Shown: piece after piece, positions 1-7,977 of the stretch | Position numbering within the stretch: the first letter of the stretch is position 1 | How the letters are laid out: each line of letters opens with the position of its first letter | Origin: Falsihalocynthiibacter arcticus | GTDB lineage: Bacteria; Pseudomonadota; Alphaproteobacteria; Rhodobacterales; Rhodobacteraceae | NCBI RefSeq assembly: GCF_000812665.2 | Contig: NZ_CP014327.1 | Location: 2,385,501 to 2,449,500, forward strand | DNA: 64,000 nt | Direction of reading: 5' to 3' | Made by a program: the position numbers and the translations under genes | Notes under the pieces: model-generated | The model's input: only the letters and a program-made list of their open reading frames with translations | What the model was told of the DNA's origin: nothing | Databases searched by the model: none

Positions 1-1
1 T

Positions 2-781
2 GAGGGCATGGTTGGATATACGCGTCGCAACTTCATGGTCCCTGCGCCGCGTTGTGACAGCTTTGATGATTTGAACGCCCATCTGGAAGCGAAGTGTTTA
101 GCACGTCAGGACGATACTTTGCGCGGCCACACCCAAACCATAGGTCAACGTTTGGTATCCGATTTTGATGCGCTGATGGGGTTGCCCGTGGCGGAATATG
201 AAGCCTGCGACCATGTCAACACACGGGCCACTTCGATCTCGATGGTGCGCTATCGCAGCAATGACTACTCGGTGCCGGTGGCTTATGCACACCACGATGT
301 TCATGTGCGTGGGTTTGTACATGAGGTTATCATCGGCTGCGGTAACGAGATCGTTGCACGGCACAAACGATCCTACCTATCCGCGGATATGATCTTTGAC
401 CCGCTCCACTTCCTGCCCTTGATTGAGCAGAAGGTGGGGGCTTTGGATCAGGCAGCCCCTTTGCAGGGCTGGAATCTACCGGATGCCTTCGCCACCCTGC
501 ACCGACTGCTCGAAGCCAGAATGGGCAAACCGGGCAAGCGAGAATACGTTCAAGTTCTGCGCCTTTTGGAAACATTCGAGATGGACGTTGTGCAAGGCGC
601 AATCCAGCATGCCATTGATCTGGGCGCTATTGGCTATGATGCCGTAAAACACCTTGTGCTATGCCGTATTGAGAAGCGGCCACCGCGATTGGATTTGGAC
701 TTCTACCCGTATTTGCCTAAGGCCAATGTCGGCACGACACGCCCATCCAGTTACATGAGCCTGCTGGGAGCCACGGCATGA
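2..781 (+). CDS. istA: IS21 transposase IstA, C-terminal part (5' truncated by window edge)
   Basis: This is the C-terminal 259 codons of the DDE transposase of an IS21 element. The first in-frame codon in the window (GAG) aligns with the catalytic Glu240 of the complete IstA at 35780-37279; the upstream helix-turn-helix and the two catalytic Asp residues lie outside the window. The protein sequence is nearly identical to the second copy. It overlaps istB by 4 bp (ATGA at 778-781), the usual coupling in this family. IstA cuts and joins the element ends and works with the IstB ATPase. Confidence 0.93.
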   Translation, partial: EGMVGYTRRNFMVPAPRCDSFDDLNAHLEAKCLARQDDTLRGHTQTIGQRLVSDFDALMGLPVAEYEACDHVNTRATSISMVRYRSNDYSVPVAYAHHDVHVRGFVHEVIIGCGNEIVARHKRSYLSADMIFDPLHFLPLIEQKVGALDQAAPLQGWNLPDAFATLHRLLEARMGKPGKREYVQVLRLLETFEMDVVQGAIQHAIDLGAIGYDAVKHLVLCRIEKRPPRLDLDFYPYLPKANVGTTRPSSYMSLLGATA

Positions 782-1530
782 CAGATGCTCCCCAAATCCT
801 TCTGCACCACCACCTCAAGAAGTTGCGCTTGCCAACGTTCCAAGGAGAGTACGCAAAACAAGCCCAAATCTGTGCTGCTGAGAATAAGGACCACATCCAA
901 TATCTGGCGCGTCTGTGCGAGATGGAGTTAATTGACCGCGAACGGCGGATGATCGAAAGGCGGATCAAAGCGGCGAAGTTCCCCAGCACCAAAAGCCTGG
1001 ATAGTTTTGACTTCAAGATCATGCCCAGCTTGAACAAGCCACTGACGATGGACTTGGCTCGATGTGACTACGTGGATCGCAGAGAAAACATTATTGCCCT
1101 CGGCCCATCGGGAACGGGCAAGACCCACATAGCTTTAGGACTTGGATTAGCCGCGTGCCAAAGAGGGTTGAAAGTACGGTTCACGACGGCGGCAGCCTTG
1201 GTTCATGATCTGATAGAAGCCCAAGATGAGCTCCGATTGCAGCGCATGCAAAAGCAACTGACGAGCCAGAATCTGTTGATCATTGATGAATTAGGCTTCG
1301 TTCCTCTGAGTAAATCCGGCGCAGAATTGCTCTTTGAGGTGATCTCGCAGTGCTACGAACGTGGTTCCATCATCATAACCTCAAACCTGCCCTTTGATGA
1401 ATGGACCGAAGTCTTTGGCTCAGAGCGGCTCACGGGAGCCTTGCTGGATCGTTTGACACATCACGTCCACATCCTTGAGATGAACGGCGAAAGCTATAGG
1501 CTCAAACACAGTCGTAAGAACCGCCAGTAG
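778..1530 (+). CDS. istB: IS21 helper ATPase IstB
   Basis: AAA+ ATPase of 250 residues, the normal length for IstB. A Walker A motif GPSGTGKT lies near residues 108-115, and a Walker B-like segment (LLIIDELGF) lies near residue 163. IstB is related to DnaC and assembles on DNA to select the target and stimulate IstA. It starts inside the istA stop codon (ATGA). It differs from the copy at 37276-38028 at about eight residues. There is no frameshift or stop, so it looks functional. Confidence 0.95.
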   Translation: MTDAPQILLHHHLKKLRLPTFQGEYAKQAQICAAENKDHIQYLARLCEMELIDRERRMIERRIKAAKFPSTKSLDSFDFKIMPSLNKPLTMDLARCDYVDRRENIIALGPSGTGKTHIALGLGLAACQRGLKVRFTTAAALVHDLIEAQDELRLQRMQKQLTSQNLLIIDELGFVPLSKSGAELLFEVISQCYERGSIIITSNLPFDEWTEVFGSERLTGALLDRLTHHVHILEMNGESYRLKHSRKNRQ

Positions 1531-1860
1531 TCAAAACACATCAAGATCAGAACAATGTTGGCCCATGGGCCAACATGCGCTTTGGCACGCGTTAGCTATT
1601 TGGGGGCACGCGCACCAAAGCGCAGAATATCCGAGAACTCAGTGGACCAATTTTACGCCGCGATCTGGTCCCTTTTTACTCTGCGATTGACACTTATGGT
1701 GGCGCAATAGAGTGTGATAGCGGCCCGCAAACATGATCATCGTTTTCAGCCCATAAGTCAGGATGCGGATCGCAAGTCATGATTATATCATAAAACATGC
1801 TTAATCCAATTTTTGCATTGGTTGGATACATCTTAGCACGCTGTCCGAATTTGCCGGACC

Positions 1861-2553
1861 ACTTCAGTCTCTAACGGGCGCATTCTTGGTTCAACTGTGG
1901 ACAGTAAACCCGTCGATGGTACCTTGACGGTCAAGGAACCCTTTGGCCTCGCCATTGATCAGCAAGACCAGATTTGGGTCACCAATAGCGGCACGAACAC
2001 CGTAACCCGCTTTCCGGCTAGCGACCCCGCCAATGCCGTGGAATTTGAGGTTGGATACAGCTCGCATGGCATCGCAATCGATAGTCAAGGCAATGCTTGG
2101 GTCGCCAATAGCATTGGTCACCTCGGTGCAATGGAAAAGCTTACAGAGAAAATTGAGGGCTTAGAAGGCTCAATGTCCGACGATGACCGCGCAGCCAAAG
2201 GTTCGATCGATCTTTGGGACATCGCCGACAAGTATCCCGGCGGCGATGTGTCGATGATCCGACCTGACGGCACGGTTCTTGGTCCCTTTGACGCTGGAAA
2301 GAGCATGAACGGGGCTTGGGGCATTTCCGTAGATGGCAATGACAATATATGGGTCTCGAATTCTATGAGCCAATCCATCACCCAGTTGTGTGGTGTGCGC
2401 ACAGAGACCTGCCCATTAGGTGTTGCCACGGGAGAACCGATTTCACCCCAAAACGGCTATATTGGTGGTTTGCAAACCATCACGGGTAGCGCGCTCGATC
2501 CCGCTGGCAATGCTTGGATAGCCAACAGTTGGGGCCAGACCGATGTTGGCTTT
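1861..2553 (+). pseudogene. NHL/beta-propeller repeat protein, 5' fragment interrupted by IS630
   Basis: The open frame encodes a beta-propeller protein of the NHL / virginiamycin-B-lyase-like type. Repeats of the form GLAIDxxxxIWVTNSGTNTVT, GIAIDSQGNAWVANS, GISVDGNDNIWVSNS and SALDPAGNAWIANS recur every 40-90 residues. The frame is open upstream of the first GTG (1897), and the fragment follows closely on the IS21 end, so the true N terminus is probably lost. The reading frame runs into the IS630 element at the TA at 2553 and stops at 2571 inside it. The missing C terminus resumes at 3610, after the element. The gene is therefore an insertional pseudogene; the original protein was probably extracytoplasmic with an unknown ligand. 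Confidence 0.75.
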
Positions 2554-2567
2554 AAAGCATCGAGCTT

Positions 2568-3170
2568 TTAACTTGATCCGTATCCCGCCTCACAAAAGAA
2601 GTTCCAGCATTCGTCTGGCGTGAAGAGATTGCAAATTTTGGCGAGGGCATCGAACATCTGGTCAAATGTTCTGGCTCCGATCCTTCGAAGGTGGGCTTTG
2701 AGTTTTGAGAAGGCCATTTCAATGGGGTTGAGATCGGGTGAGTACGGCGGCAGGTAGAGGAACCAGCACCCGACTTCCCGCAAGGCTTCTGCAGCCGCCT
2801 TGTTGTAATGGGTGGCAAGGTTGTCGCAAATGACGACAGTGCCTGGTCGCAGTTCCGGGGCAAGGACATTGCGGACGTAGACTTCAAACGCCTCACCATC
2901 CATCGCCCCCTTGATGACCCATGGTGCAATCAGGTTATCTTGCGTCAGGCCTGCAATGAACGTCTGAGTGCCCCACGCCCCAAACGGTGCGTCCATTTCC
3001 AGACGCTTTCCGCATAGACTGCGCCCACGTAGTCGGGTCAGATTGGTTTTTACTGACGTCTCGTCTATGAAGACGAGCCGTTCAGGATGCGCTTGCATTG
3101 CCGGAATACGGTACCGGAACCAGTCCCGACGACGCAGCTTCACATGGGCGCGGAGCCGCTCGGTGGCCAC
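2568..3170 (-). CDS. IS630 transposase, catalytic part (orfB)
   Basis: DDE transposase catalytic domain of 200 residues. The triad is visible as FIDET (first Asp), VVICDNLATH (second Asp) and PPYSPDLNPIE (Glu), the classic IS630 signature. It overlaps the upstream frame (3140-3541) by 31 bp and lies in the -1 frame relative to it. A run of seven A on the minus strand just before the overlap is a plausible slippage site. Joining the frames there gives YTYKKSLVATERL, matching the usual IS630 protein. The GTG at 3170 is probably not a real start; the product is most likely made as a fusion by -1 frameshifting. Confidence 0.88.
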   Translation of the reverse strand: MATERLRAHVKLRRRDWFRYRIPAMQAHPERLVFIDETSVKTNLTRLRGRSLCGKRLEMDAPFGAWGTQTFIAGLTQDNLIAPWVIKGAMDGEAFEVYVRNVLAPELRPGTVVICDNLATHYNKAAAEALREVGCWFLYLPPYSPDLNPIEMAFSKLKAHLRRIGARTFDQMFDALAKICNLFTPDECWNFFCEAGYGSS

Positions 3171-3541
3171 CAGTGACTTTTTTTGTACGTGTAACCAAGT
3201 TTGCGCAGGAACCGTCCGATAGATGCAGAATGGGCAACAACACCCGTGGCGGCCTTCAGCGCTCCGGCCAGTTCTGGCAGTGTGATGTCACCATCCTGCG
3301 CGACCAACTCTACAAGAAACTCACGGTGGAGCGCGAGCTTTCCGTGTCCTTTTGGTCGCCCTTGGACATCCGGTGTGGCATTGCCTCGCTCACGGATTCT
3401 GCGAAGCCAGCGAACGCCCGTGGCCGCCGAAACCTTCAAACGCGCCGCCGCCGCACGACCGCTCAACCCTTCCTCAATGTACTCTTGAAACCGCGCCCGA
3501 AGCGCCATCGGTAATGCTGCTGACATGATCCATCCTCCCAA
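3140..3541 (-). CDS. IS630 transposase, helix-turn-helix part (orfA)
   Basis: N-terminal DNA-binding part (133 residues) of the IS630 transposase. The segment GLSGRAAAARLKVSAATGVRWLRRIRERG is a helix-turn-helix, and the downstream LALHREFLVELVAQDGDITLPELAGAL region is the usual second winged-helix segment. The meaningful sequence ends at YTYKKS, where the reading should shift by -1 into the catalytic frame; the last dozen residues are out-of-frame. The element lies antisense to the NHL gene it interrupts. Confidence 0.88.
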   Translation of the reverse strand: MGGWIMSAALPMALRARFQEYIEEGLSGRAAAARLKVSAATGVRWLRRIRERGNATPDVQGRPKGHGKLALHREFLVELVAQDGDITLPELAGALKAATGVVAHSASIGRFLRKLGYTYKKSHWWPPSGSAPM

Positions 3542-3609
3542 CCAGAGTGAATCACAAAACTGAACTCAACGGAATCCTATCGATTCAATATTTAAGCTCG
3601 ACGCTTTAG

Positions 3610-3723
3610 TGAAACGCCAACGAGGCGCTGTCCACTCGATTTGCCGCCGACAGCACGGTGGTTTTCTTCGGAATGGCCAAACCCGTCCGCACACCTTTGA
3701 TCGGGCCCCATGAAGCGCAATAG
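3610..3723 (+). pseudogene. NHL-repeat gene, 3' remainder after IS630
   Basis: Directly after the IS630 right end, translation in one frame gives LSTRFAADSTVVFFGMAKPV followed by RTPLIGPHEAQ and a stop at 3721-3723. This reads as a plausible C terminus of the interrupted NHL-repeat protein. To join it to the upstream part, the IS must be removed and one missing base restored near 3620, so the gene carries a second lesion besides the insertion. The link to the upstream fragment is inferred from position and continuity. Confidence 0.55.
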
Positions 3724-4030
3724 TGCGTCACAATGCGAGCAAAACTACACCAGATCGAAGGCTGGTTTGTACCATTCTACAATGCTGCGCAGTACGCGAA
3801 CGGCAGTAATGCGAATGCTGCAATGCAGCATTTAGTTAGGTCATGGAAGTCAGCAATGGACCGTTAGTGTCATACGACACTATGGGCGGAAAGATCGCAT
3901 GCGTTGCATTTCGCACCAAGGTCCGCAGTGCGTGACTTCTCAGCTATTCGCCGCTAGATTGTAAGCTGTACGAACGACTTAGTGCCGCCATACATACACA
4001 AAACAGCCCCAACGCACCGAGGTTAATGGA
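3724..4030. other. Intergenic, no gene recognised
   Basis: About 300 bp between the NHL pseudogene and the YrhK-type gene. No convincing reading frame, RNA gene or terminator was seen. It contains GAATGCTGCAATGCAGCATT (3822-3841), a small inverted repeat (AATGCTGC/GCAGCATT). Confidence 0.5.
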
Positions 4031-4762
4031 ATGCCCCATCTCTTCGTCAATAGGCCTCGCCTGACTGACCCAACTTCAAGTAAAGCGGACCTGCGCAGGA
4101 ATTTCTTGTGGGAGACAATTAATACTACCGTATATCTTGTTGGCGGCATCGTCTTTGTCATTGGCAGCATCCTGTTTTTTCCCGCACTGGCCGCCTACGC
4201 AGATCTGGGGGCGTGGATCTTCTTTGGCGGCTCCCTGCTCTACCTGTTGGTAACGGGGCACGACCTGTTCGAGGTGCGGCGTCATCTCCAGAAAATTGTT
4301 GGGGTCAAAACAGTATGGGACAAACTAGAGTTCTGGGCTGCGCTCAGCTACACCGCCGGAAGCGTGCTGTTCGCCATAGGCAGCTTGCTCTTCCTGTCGC
4401 CGGGTGCGTTATTCATTGCGGGGGCGTGGTGTTTCGTTATTGGTAGTCTACTATTCGTGCTGGGTGCCGTCATCAACGTGTTAGAGATCGTGCTGGCGAA
4501 AGATCTGATAACGTTGCAGTTGATGAATTTGACAGCCTTGACCTTCGTAACCGGCTCGACACTCTTTGCGGTGGCGTCAATTCCTTACCTTATGGCACTG
4601 AATGACCCAGCGGACCGGACAACAATCGACGCGTTCCTAGCATGGCAGTACATCGTCGGAAGTGTGCTGTTCTTGGCGGGAGGCGTGTTCAATTACTGGC
4701 GTGCCTGCGTGATTATGAGGCAGGAGATTGGCGCGGCGCTGGACGTAAACGCCACCGGATAG
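4031..4762 (+). CDS. YrhK-type multi-pass membrane protein
   Basis: Predicted inner-membrane protein of 243 residues built from three tandem copies of a two-helix unit: residues about 30-75 (TTVYLVGGIVFVIGSILFFP...), 104-155 (ALSYTAGSVLFAIGSLLFLS...) and 168-225 (NLTALTFVTGSTLFAVASIP... then AWQYIVGSVLFLAGGVFNYW). Each unit has a GSxLFxxxS/G pattern typical of the YrhK family, whose function is unknown. The short N terminus is hydrophilic. It stands alone on this strand, with damaged genes on both sides. The last 126 bp overlap the tail of the antisense frameshifted gene. The family assignment is moderately sure; no substrate can be inferred. Confidence 0.7.
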   Translation: MPHLFVNRPRLTDPTSSKADLRRNFLWETINTTVYLVGGIVFVIGSILFFPALAAYADLGAWIFFGGSLLYLLVTGHDLFEVRRHLQKIVGVKTVWDKLEFWAALSYTAGSVLFAIGSLLFLSPGALFIAGAWCFVIGSLLFVLGAVINVLEIVLAKDLITLQLMNLTALTFVTGSTLFAVASIPYLMALNDPADRTTIDAFLAWQYIVGSVLFLAGGVFNYWRACVIMRQEIGAALDVNATG

Positions 4763-5303
4763 AGACCAAGCCAACACCGCTTTCCTGAAAGACTCTGTAT
4801 TGATCATGCGCGCACGCAGTACCCTATTGAATTGGAACTCCGGTTGTGTGTCCGAGACAACTTCGCCCCAGAGCCCTGGGCTCTTCGTTTCATCGGTAAA
4901 AAGTTGGATTACTCCAATTACGTAATCTTCGACCTCAGCGTCGGTCCCATCGGGGCGTGGGTACTTTAGGAATGCGGTCCTTCGGTCAAATTTTGCCTGC
5001 CGGTCGGCTGATATGGTGCTAATCTCTTCATTTTCGGTAGAATCCATCATTGACTGCACCACTTGTTGACGGATGAAACGGGCCTGTTCTTGCTCTCCCC
5101 ACTCTTTTTTTCGCTCGCTCGCTCGCGTTCTGCGCTGCCAGCACTGCAATACTGTCAGTTAGGGTGGGGTAGGGCCCTTTTTTTATATTCCAAAGAAGTG
5201 TGGTGCGCTCTGTTTTTTCTATCATTTCCCAAAGGCGTAAAACGGCTTCGCGTTCAGATGCTTCGGTTCCACGAACAAAAACCTCTAAACTCTGATCACG
5301 CAT
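4637..5303 (-). pseudogene. Gene of unknown function, split by frameshift at a GCGA/poly-A tract
   Basis: Two minus-strand frames belong together. The first starts with ATG at 5303 (MRDQSLEVFVRGTEASEREA...), and the second continues as RKKEWGEQEQARFIRQQVVQ down to 4637. They differ in frame at a short-sequence tract at 5105-5126, which on the coding strand is (GCGA)4 followed by seven A. Removing one GCGA unit, or one A, gives a single protein of about 220 residues. The sequence is acidic and helix-rich and matches no family I recognise. The last 40 or so codons overlap the YrhK-type gene antisense and read like non-native sequence, so the 3' end may also be altered. It could be a pseudogene or a phase-variable gene. 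Confidence 0.5.
5105..5126 (-). repeat. (GCGA)4 plus A7 tract inside a coding region
   Basis: On the minus strand the tract is four tandem GCGA units followed by a run of seven A (sharing one base). It lies exactly where two open frames of the gene at 4637-5303 need to be joined. A change of one tetranucleotide unit (4 bp) shifts the frame so that the two halves fuse. Both tract types are prone to slipped-strand mispairing. Confidence 0.7.
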
Positions 5304-5316
5304 AATATGCTTCAGA

Positions 5317-5550
5317 TCAAAGTTTGTAATTAGATCTGGCTGGCGTCAGTAAGACTATATGACCGGAATGCCGCTTGTGCCGGAATACGGTTTCGTGGTG
5401 TTGGCAAGCATCCTTGAGAAACGTATTCACTGCATCGATGTGAGGGAGGTCGAAAGTCGCGGGCTCAAGAGCAAAACACACCCATGAAACCCGAGGCCCC
5501 ATTGCCTCAGATACCATTGTTACGGCTCCGACCAATGTCATTGGTCTCAT
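5317..5550 (-). CDS. Small hypothetical protein, uncertain
   Basis: A 77-codon frame ending 13 bp upstream of the start of the frameshifted gene and in the same direction, so the two could be cotranscribed. The product (MRPMTLVGAVTMVSEAMGPR...) has no motif I recognise and no clear signal peptide. It has no obvious strong ribosome-binding site. It is listed because of position and spacing; it could be a chance frame. Confidence 0.3.
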   Translation of the reverse strand: MRPMTLVGAVTMVSEAMGPRVSWVCFALEPATFDLPHIDAVNTFLKDACQHHETVFRHKRHSGHIVLLTPARSNYKL

Positions 5551-5622
5551 TATTAGAAAATATTACCATCCCAAGAAAGCAAGGTCGCCTTCTGGTGGCA
5601 ACCGTTTGACCGCTATCTGACG

Positions 5623-7140
5623 TCAGGCAGCGACCTTTCTGCGCAAACGCGCGAAGATGCGGCGAACGGGCGGCAATTGTGACAGGATCAGCGCGATGAT
5701 CATTGCCAGCAAAATAGCAGCACCGGGACGGCTGACAAAGACCGAAAGATCGCCTTCGGAGATTAGTAACGAACGGCGGAAGGTTTCATCAAACATTCCG
5801 CCCAAGATGACACCGATAACCAATGGCGCAATCGGATAGCGCAGCATGTTCATGAAATACGCCACAAAACCTACCCCCAGCATCAGATAAAGATCGTTTA
5901 TCCCGCCCCCGACGCTGAACGAACCGATGGTGGTTAGCACCATCACGATGGGGAGGAAAACAGTCTGCGGAATGCGCAAAATCTTGATGAAAATACGTGC
6001 TGTGAATAGCCCCATCAAGGCCATAGTAAACGACGCCATGACGAGGATCGCCACAACTCGCAGGATGATGTTGGGGTCAATCGTCGGACCCGGGATGATA
6101 TTGTTGATGGTGAACGCGCCCATCAAGGCCGCGGCGGGGGGCGATCCGGGGATTCCAAGCACTAAAAGCGGGATCAATGCACCCCCGATACAGGCATTGT
6201 TCGCGGTTTCCGAGGACAGAAGTCCGTCGATCGACCCCTTGCCGAAATTTTTTCCATCGGGGCTAACTGATTTACCGACGCCGTAACTAACCCAGCCGGC
6301 AACATCTTCGCCGACACCGGGTAGGGCCCCGACGCAAGTGCCAATCACACCCGAGCGCGCAATTGTCGGCATATGTTTGCGGATGGTTTTCACGTTGGGC
6401 AGGATGCGTCCTTCGAGTTGGACCATTTTGCCCATTTCCATCGCCCGCAGACCCTCGATGATCTGGGGCACGGCGAAGGCACCCATCAACACGGGCACAA
6501 CCTGAAATCCCGATAAGAGGTAGGACCACCCGAAGGTATAGCGCGGTTCGGACAGAAGGGGGTCAAGCCCGACCATGGCCATAGCCAAGCCGATCAGCCC
6601 CGCGATCCAGCCCTTTATGATCAGATCCTCGGACATCAGGGTGCCGGACAATAAGATACCAAACAGCGCCAGTAGTGCCTTTTCCGGGCTTGCGATGTTT
6701 TTGGATACCAACAGCAGCACCCATACGAAGATCAACAGGGCAACGGTGCCGATTAATGTGCCAATGAGACTTGCGGTGGTCGTGAGGCCCAATGCCTCGC
6801 CTCCGCGCCCTTGTTTAGCCAGCGGGTAGCCGTCCATCGCCGTGGCCGCAGAGGCTGCCGTGCCGGGGATGTTCAACAAGATTGTAGGGTAAGACCCTCC
6901 ATAAATCGCGCCAACATAGGCCCCGAGCAGGGCGATCAACGAATAATCCAACGGGATTTTGTTGCCGAAGAAACCGGTCAGGATGGTGATAGCAAGGGTC
7001 GCCGTCAGGCCAGGCAGGGCGCCGAAAACAATGCCGAGAAAGACCGAACTAATGAGGTAAATATATGTGACCGGATCGCTGGCAAGGTTATAAAACGCGC
7101 CCCCGAAACCAGATAATTGTGTCAGGACAAATTCCATCAT
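5623..7140 (-). CDS. tctA: Tripartite tricarboxylate transporter, large membrane subunit TctA
   Basis: Inner-membrane protein of 505 residues with about 11-12 hydrophobic segments, the usual size for TctA. The family hallmark near residues 85-115 is present (YPTILLNIPGTAASAATAMD followed by GYPLAKQG), as is the second inverted-half signature around residues 265-330 (GALPGVGEDVAGWVSYGVGK, then ANNACIGGALIPLLVLGIPG). TctA forms the transport channel for an organic (di/tri)carboxylate delivered by the periplasmic TctC. It overlaps tctB by 4 bp (7137-7140), so the two are translationally coupled. The substrate cannot be read from sequence. A truncated paralogue lies at 15645-16601. Confidence 0.95.
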   Translation of the reverse strand: MMEFVLTQLSGFGGAFYNLASDPVTYIYLISSVFLGIVFGALPGLTATLAITILTGFFGNKIPLDYSLIALLGAYVGAIYGGSYPTILLNIPGTAASAATAMDGYPLAKQGRGGEALGLTTTASLIGTLIGTVALLIFVWVLLLVSKNIASPEKALLALFGILLSGTLMSEDLIIKGWIAGLIGLAMAMVGLDPLLSEPRYTFGWSYLLSGFQVVPVLMGAFAVPQIIEGLRAMEMGKMVQLEGRILPNVKTIRKHMPTIARSGVIGTCVGALPGVGEDVAGWVSYGVGKSVSPDGKNFGKGSIDGLLSSETANNACIGGALIPLLVLGIPGSPPAAALMGAFTINNIIPGPTIDPNIILRVVAILVMASFTMALMGLFTARIFIKILRIPQTVFLPIVMVLTTIGSFSVGGGINDLYLMLGVGFVAYFMNMLRYPIAPLVIGVILGGMFDETFRRSLLISEGDLSVFVSRPGAAILLAMIIALILSQLPPVRRIFARLRRKVAA

Positions 7141-7898
7141 TTTCTCCAGATCGGACGAATGTTAACGTAATACTGGTATTGAATCTGACTAAAGATTAAA
7201 CCACTGCGGTTTGGCACGTTTTGGCGGAACCCGAAGGCCATGGCGCAAACCAGGATGATGGGTGTGATTATTGCGATGATCGGGATTGCGCGGGCCACGG
7301 CATCGCGCGGACCCAGCCATGCGAGTCCGCTCAGGATGATCCAGACCGCAAGCGTCAGCCAGTCATCATCATGGGGTGCGGCCCATTCTGATTGCGGAAG
7401 GTGCACTGCCAAGGCGTAGGCCGCGGGGGTGAATACGGCAATTGCGGATGTTATCATCCGGCGTGGATTGCCCGTGTGGAACCCATAAATCAGAGCGGTA
7501 ATCAAAAGGCCGCTGCATAAGATGAAGTCGACGCGCGGAACAAGGCCAACGATGTAAAAACCGATGATGATCGCGATGGTGCTAAATCGGATCGCCTCAA
7601 ACCGGTTCCAGCCAATGCCGACTGCCGTTAGGGCTGTTTTGGCTCCGCCCGCGCGGATCGCAGTGATGAGCAGGACAAGTCCGAGGATGAAAAGGGCGCC
7701 AAATACGCCCAAGGGTACGATAGCGGCGGAGTTATACCAACTGGCGCCGCTGACGCCGGCTCGGTTGCTGCCAAATAAGGGGATGAAACTTGTGCGCCAT
7801 AAAAAGAACGCTGAGATCGCGATCAGGACCAATGCGGCCCAGAAGTCACGGGCGCGTAGCACGGAGATGTCGTTATTGTTGTCCACGTCGTTGTCCAA
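7137..7898 (-). CDS. tctB: Tripartite tricarboxylate transporter, small membrane subunit TctB
   Basis: Membrane protein of 253 residues, longer than the typical 150-residue TctB, with about six hydrophobic segments: residues 17-35, 57-80, 98-118, 125-143, 150-168 and 205-228. The hydrophilic N terminus (MDNDVDNNNDISV) is cytoplasmic. The call rests mainly on its position between tctC and tctA, because TctB sequences are poorly conserved. It is coupled to tctA by an ATGA overlap. It lies behind a terminator-like hairpin that separates it from tctC, so it is probably expressed less than the binding protein. Confidence 0.85.
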   Translation of the reverse strand: MDNDVDNNNDISVLRARDFWAALVLIAISAFFLWRTSFIPLFGSNRAGVSGASWYNSAAIVPLGVFGALFILGLVLLITAIRAGGAKTALTAVGIGWNRFEAIRFSTIAIIIGFYIVGLVPRVDFILCSGLLITALIYGFHTGNPRRMITSAIAVFTPAAYALAVHLPQSEWAAPHDDDWLTLAVWIILSGLAWLGPRDAVARAIPIIAIITPIILVCAMAFGFRQNVPNRSGLIFSQIQYQYYVNIRPIWRK

Positions 7899-7928
7899 TG
7901 GTAGGCCCCTTAGCCGATAGCGATATTC

Positions 7929-7958
7929 TTAAAACGGGGCGCAGAATTCGCCCCGTTT
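7929..7958 (-). terminator. Attenuating hairpin between tctC and tctB
   Basis: In the leftward transcript the arms AAACGGGGCG and CGCCCCGTTT form a perfect 10-bp stem with a 7-nt loop, followed by TAAG; the end of the stem provides a short T run. It sits between the binding-protein gene and the membrane-subunit genes, the usual place for partial termination that leaves the periplasmic protein in excess. Confidence 0.75.
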
Positions 7959-7977
7959 CATTTCATTCAGATGCGGG

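Larger units (their letters stand above)
1..1692 (+). mobile_element. IS21-family element, right part (left end outside window)
   Basis: This is the 3' part of an IS21-family insertion sequence carrying the end of istA and all of istB. The right end was set by comparison with the complete copy at 35671-38191: the two stay alignable up to ...CTGCGATTGACA (ending at 1692 here and 38191 there) and then diverge. The terminus reads TGTCAATCGCAGAG inward, matching the TGTAAAACGCACTG left end of the complete copy. The two copies encode nearly identical proteins but differ at many synonymous sites, so neither is a fresh duplicate of the other. Confidence 0.9.
2553..3609 (-). mobile_element. IS630-family insertion sequence (complete)
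   Basis: A 1.06-kb element bounded by TA dinucleotides (2553-2554 and 3608-3609), the target duplication typical of IS630/Tc1-mariner. The ends are inverted repeats: AAGCATCGAGCTTTTAA on the left and, inward from the right, AAGCGTCGAGCTTAAAT. It carries two overlapping leftward reading frames for one frameshifted transposase. Removing the element and one TA restores continuity of the NHL gene on both sides. A 61-bp piece of the same right end is present at 35610-35670. Confidence 0.9.
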
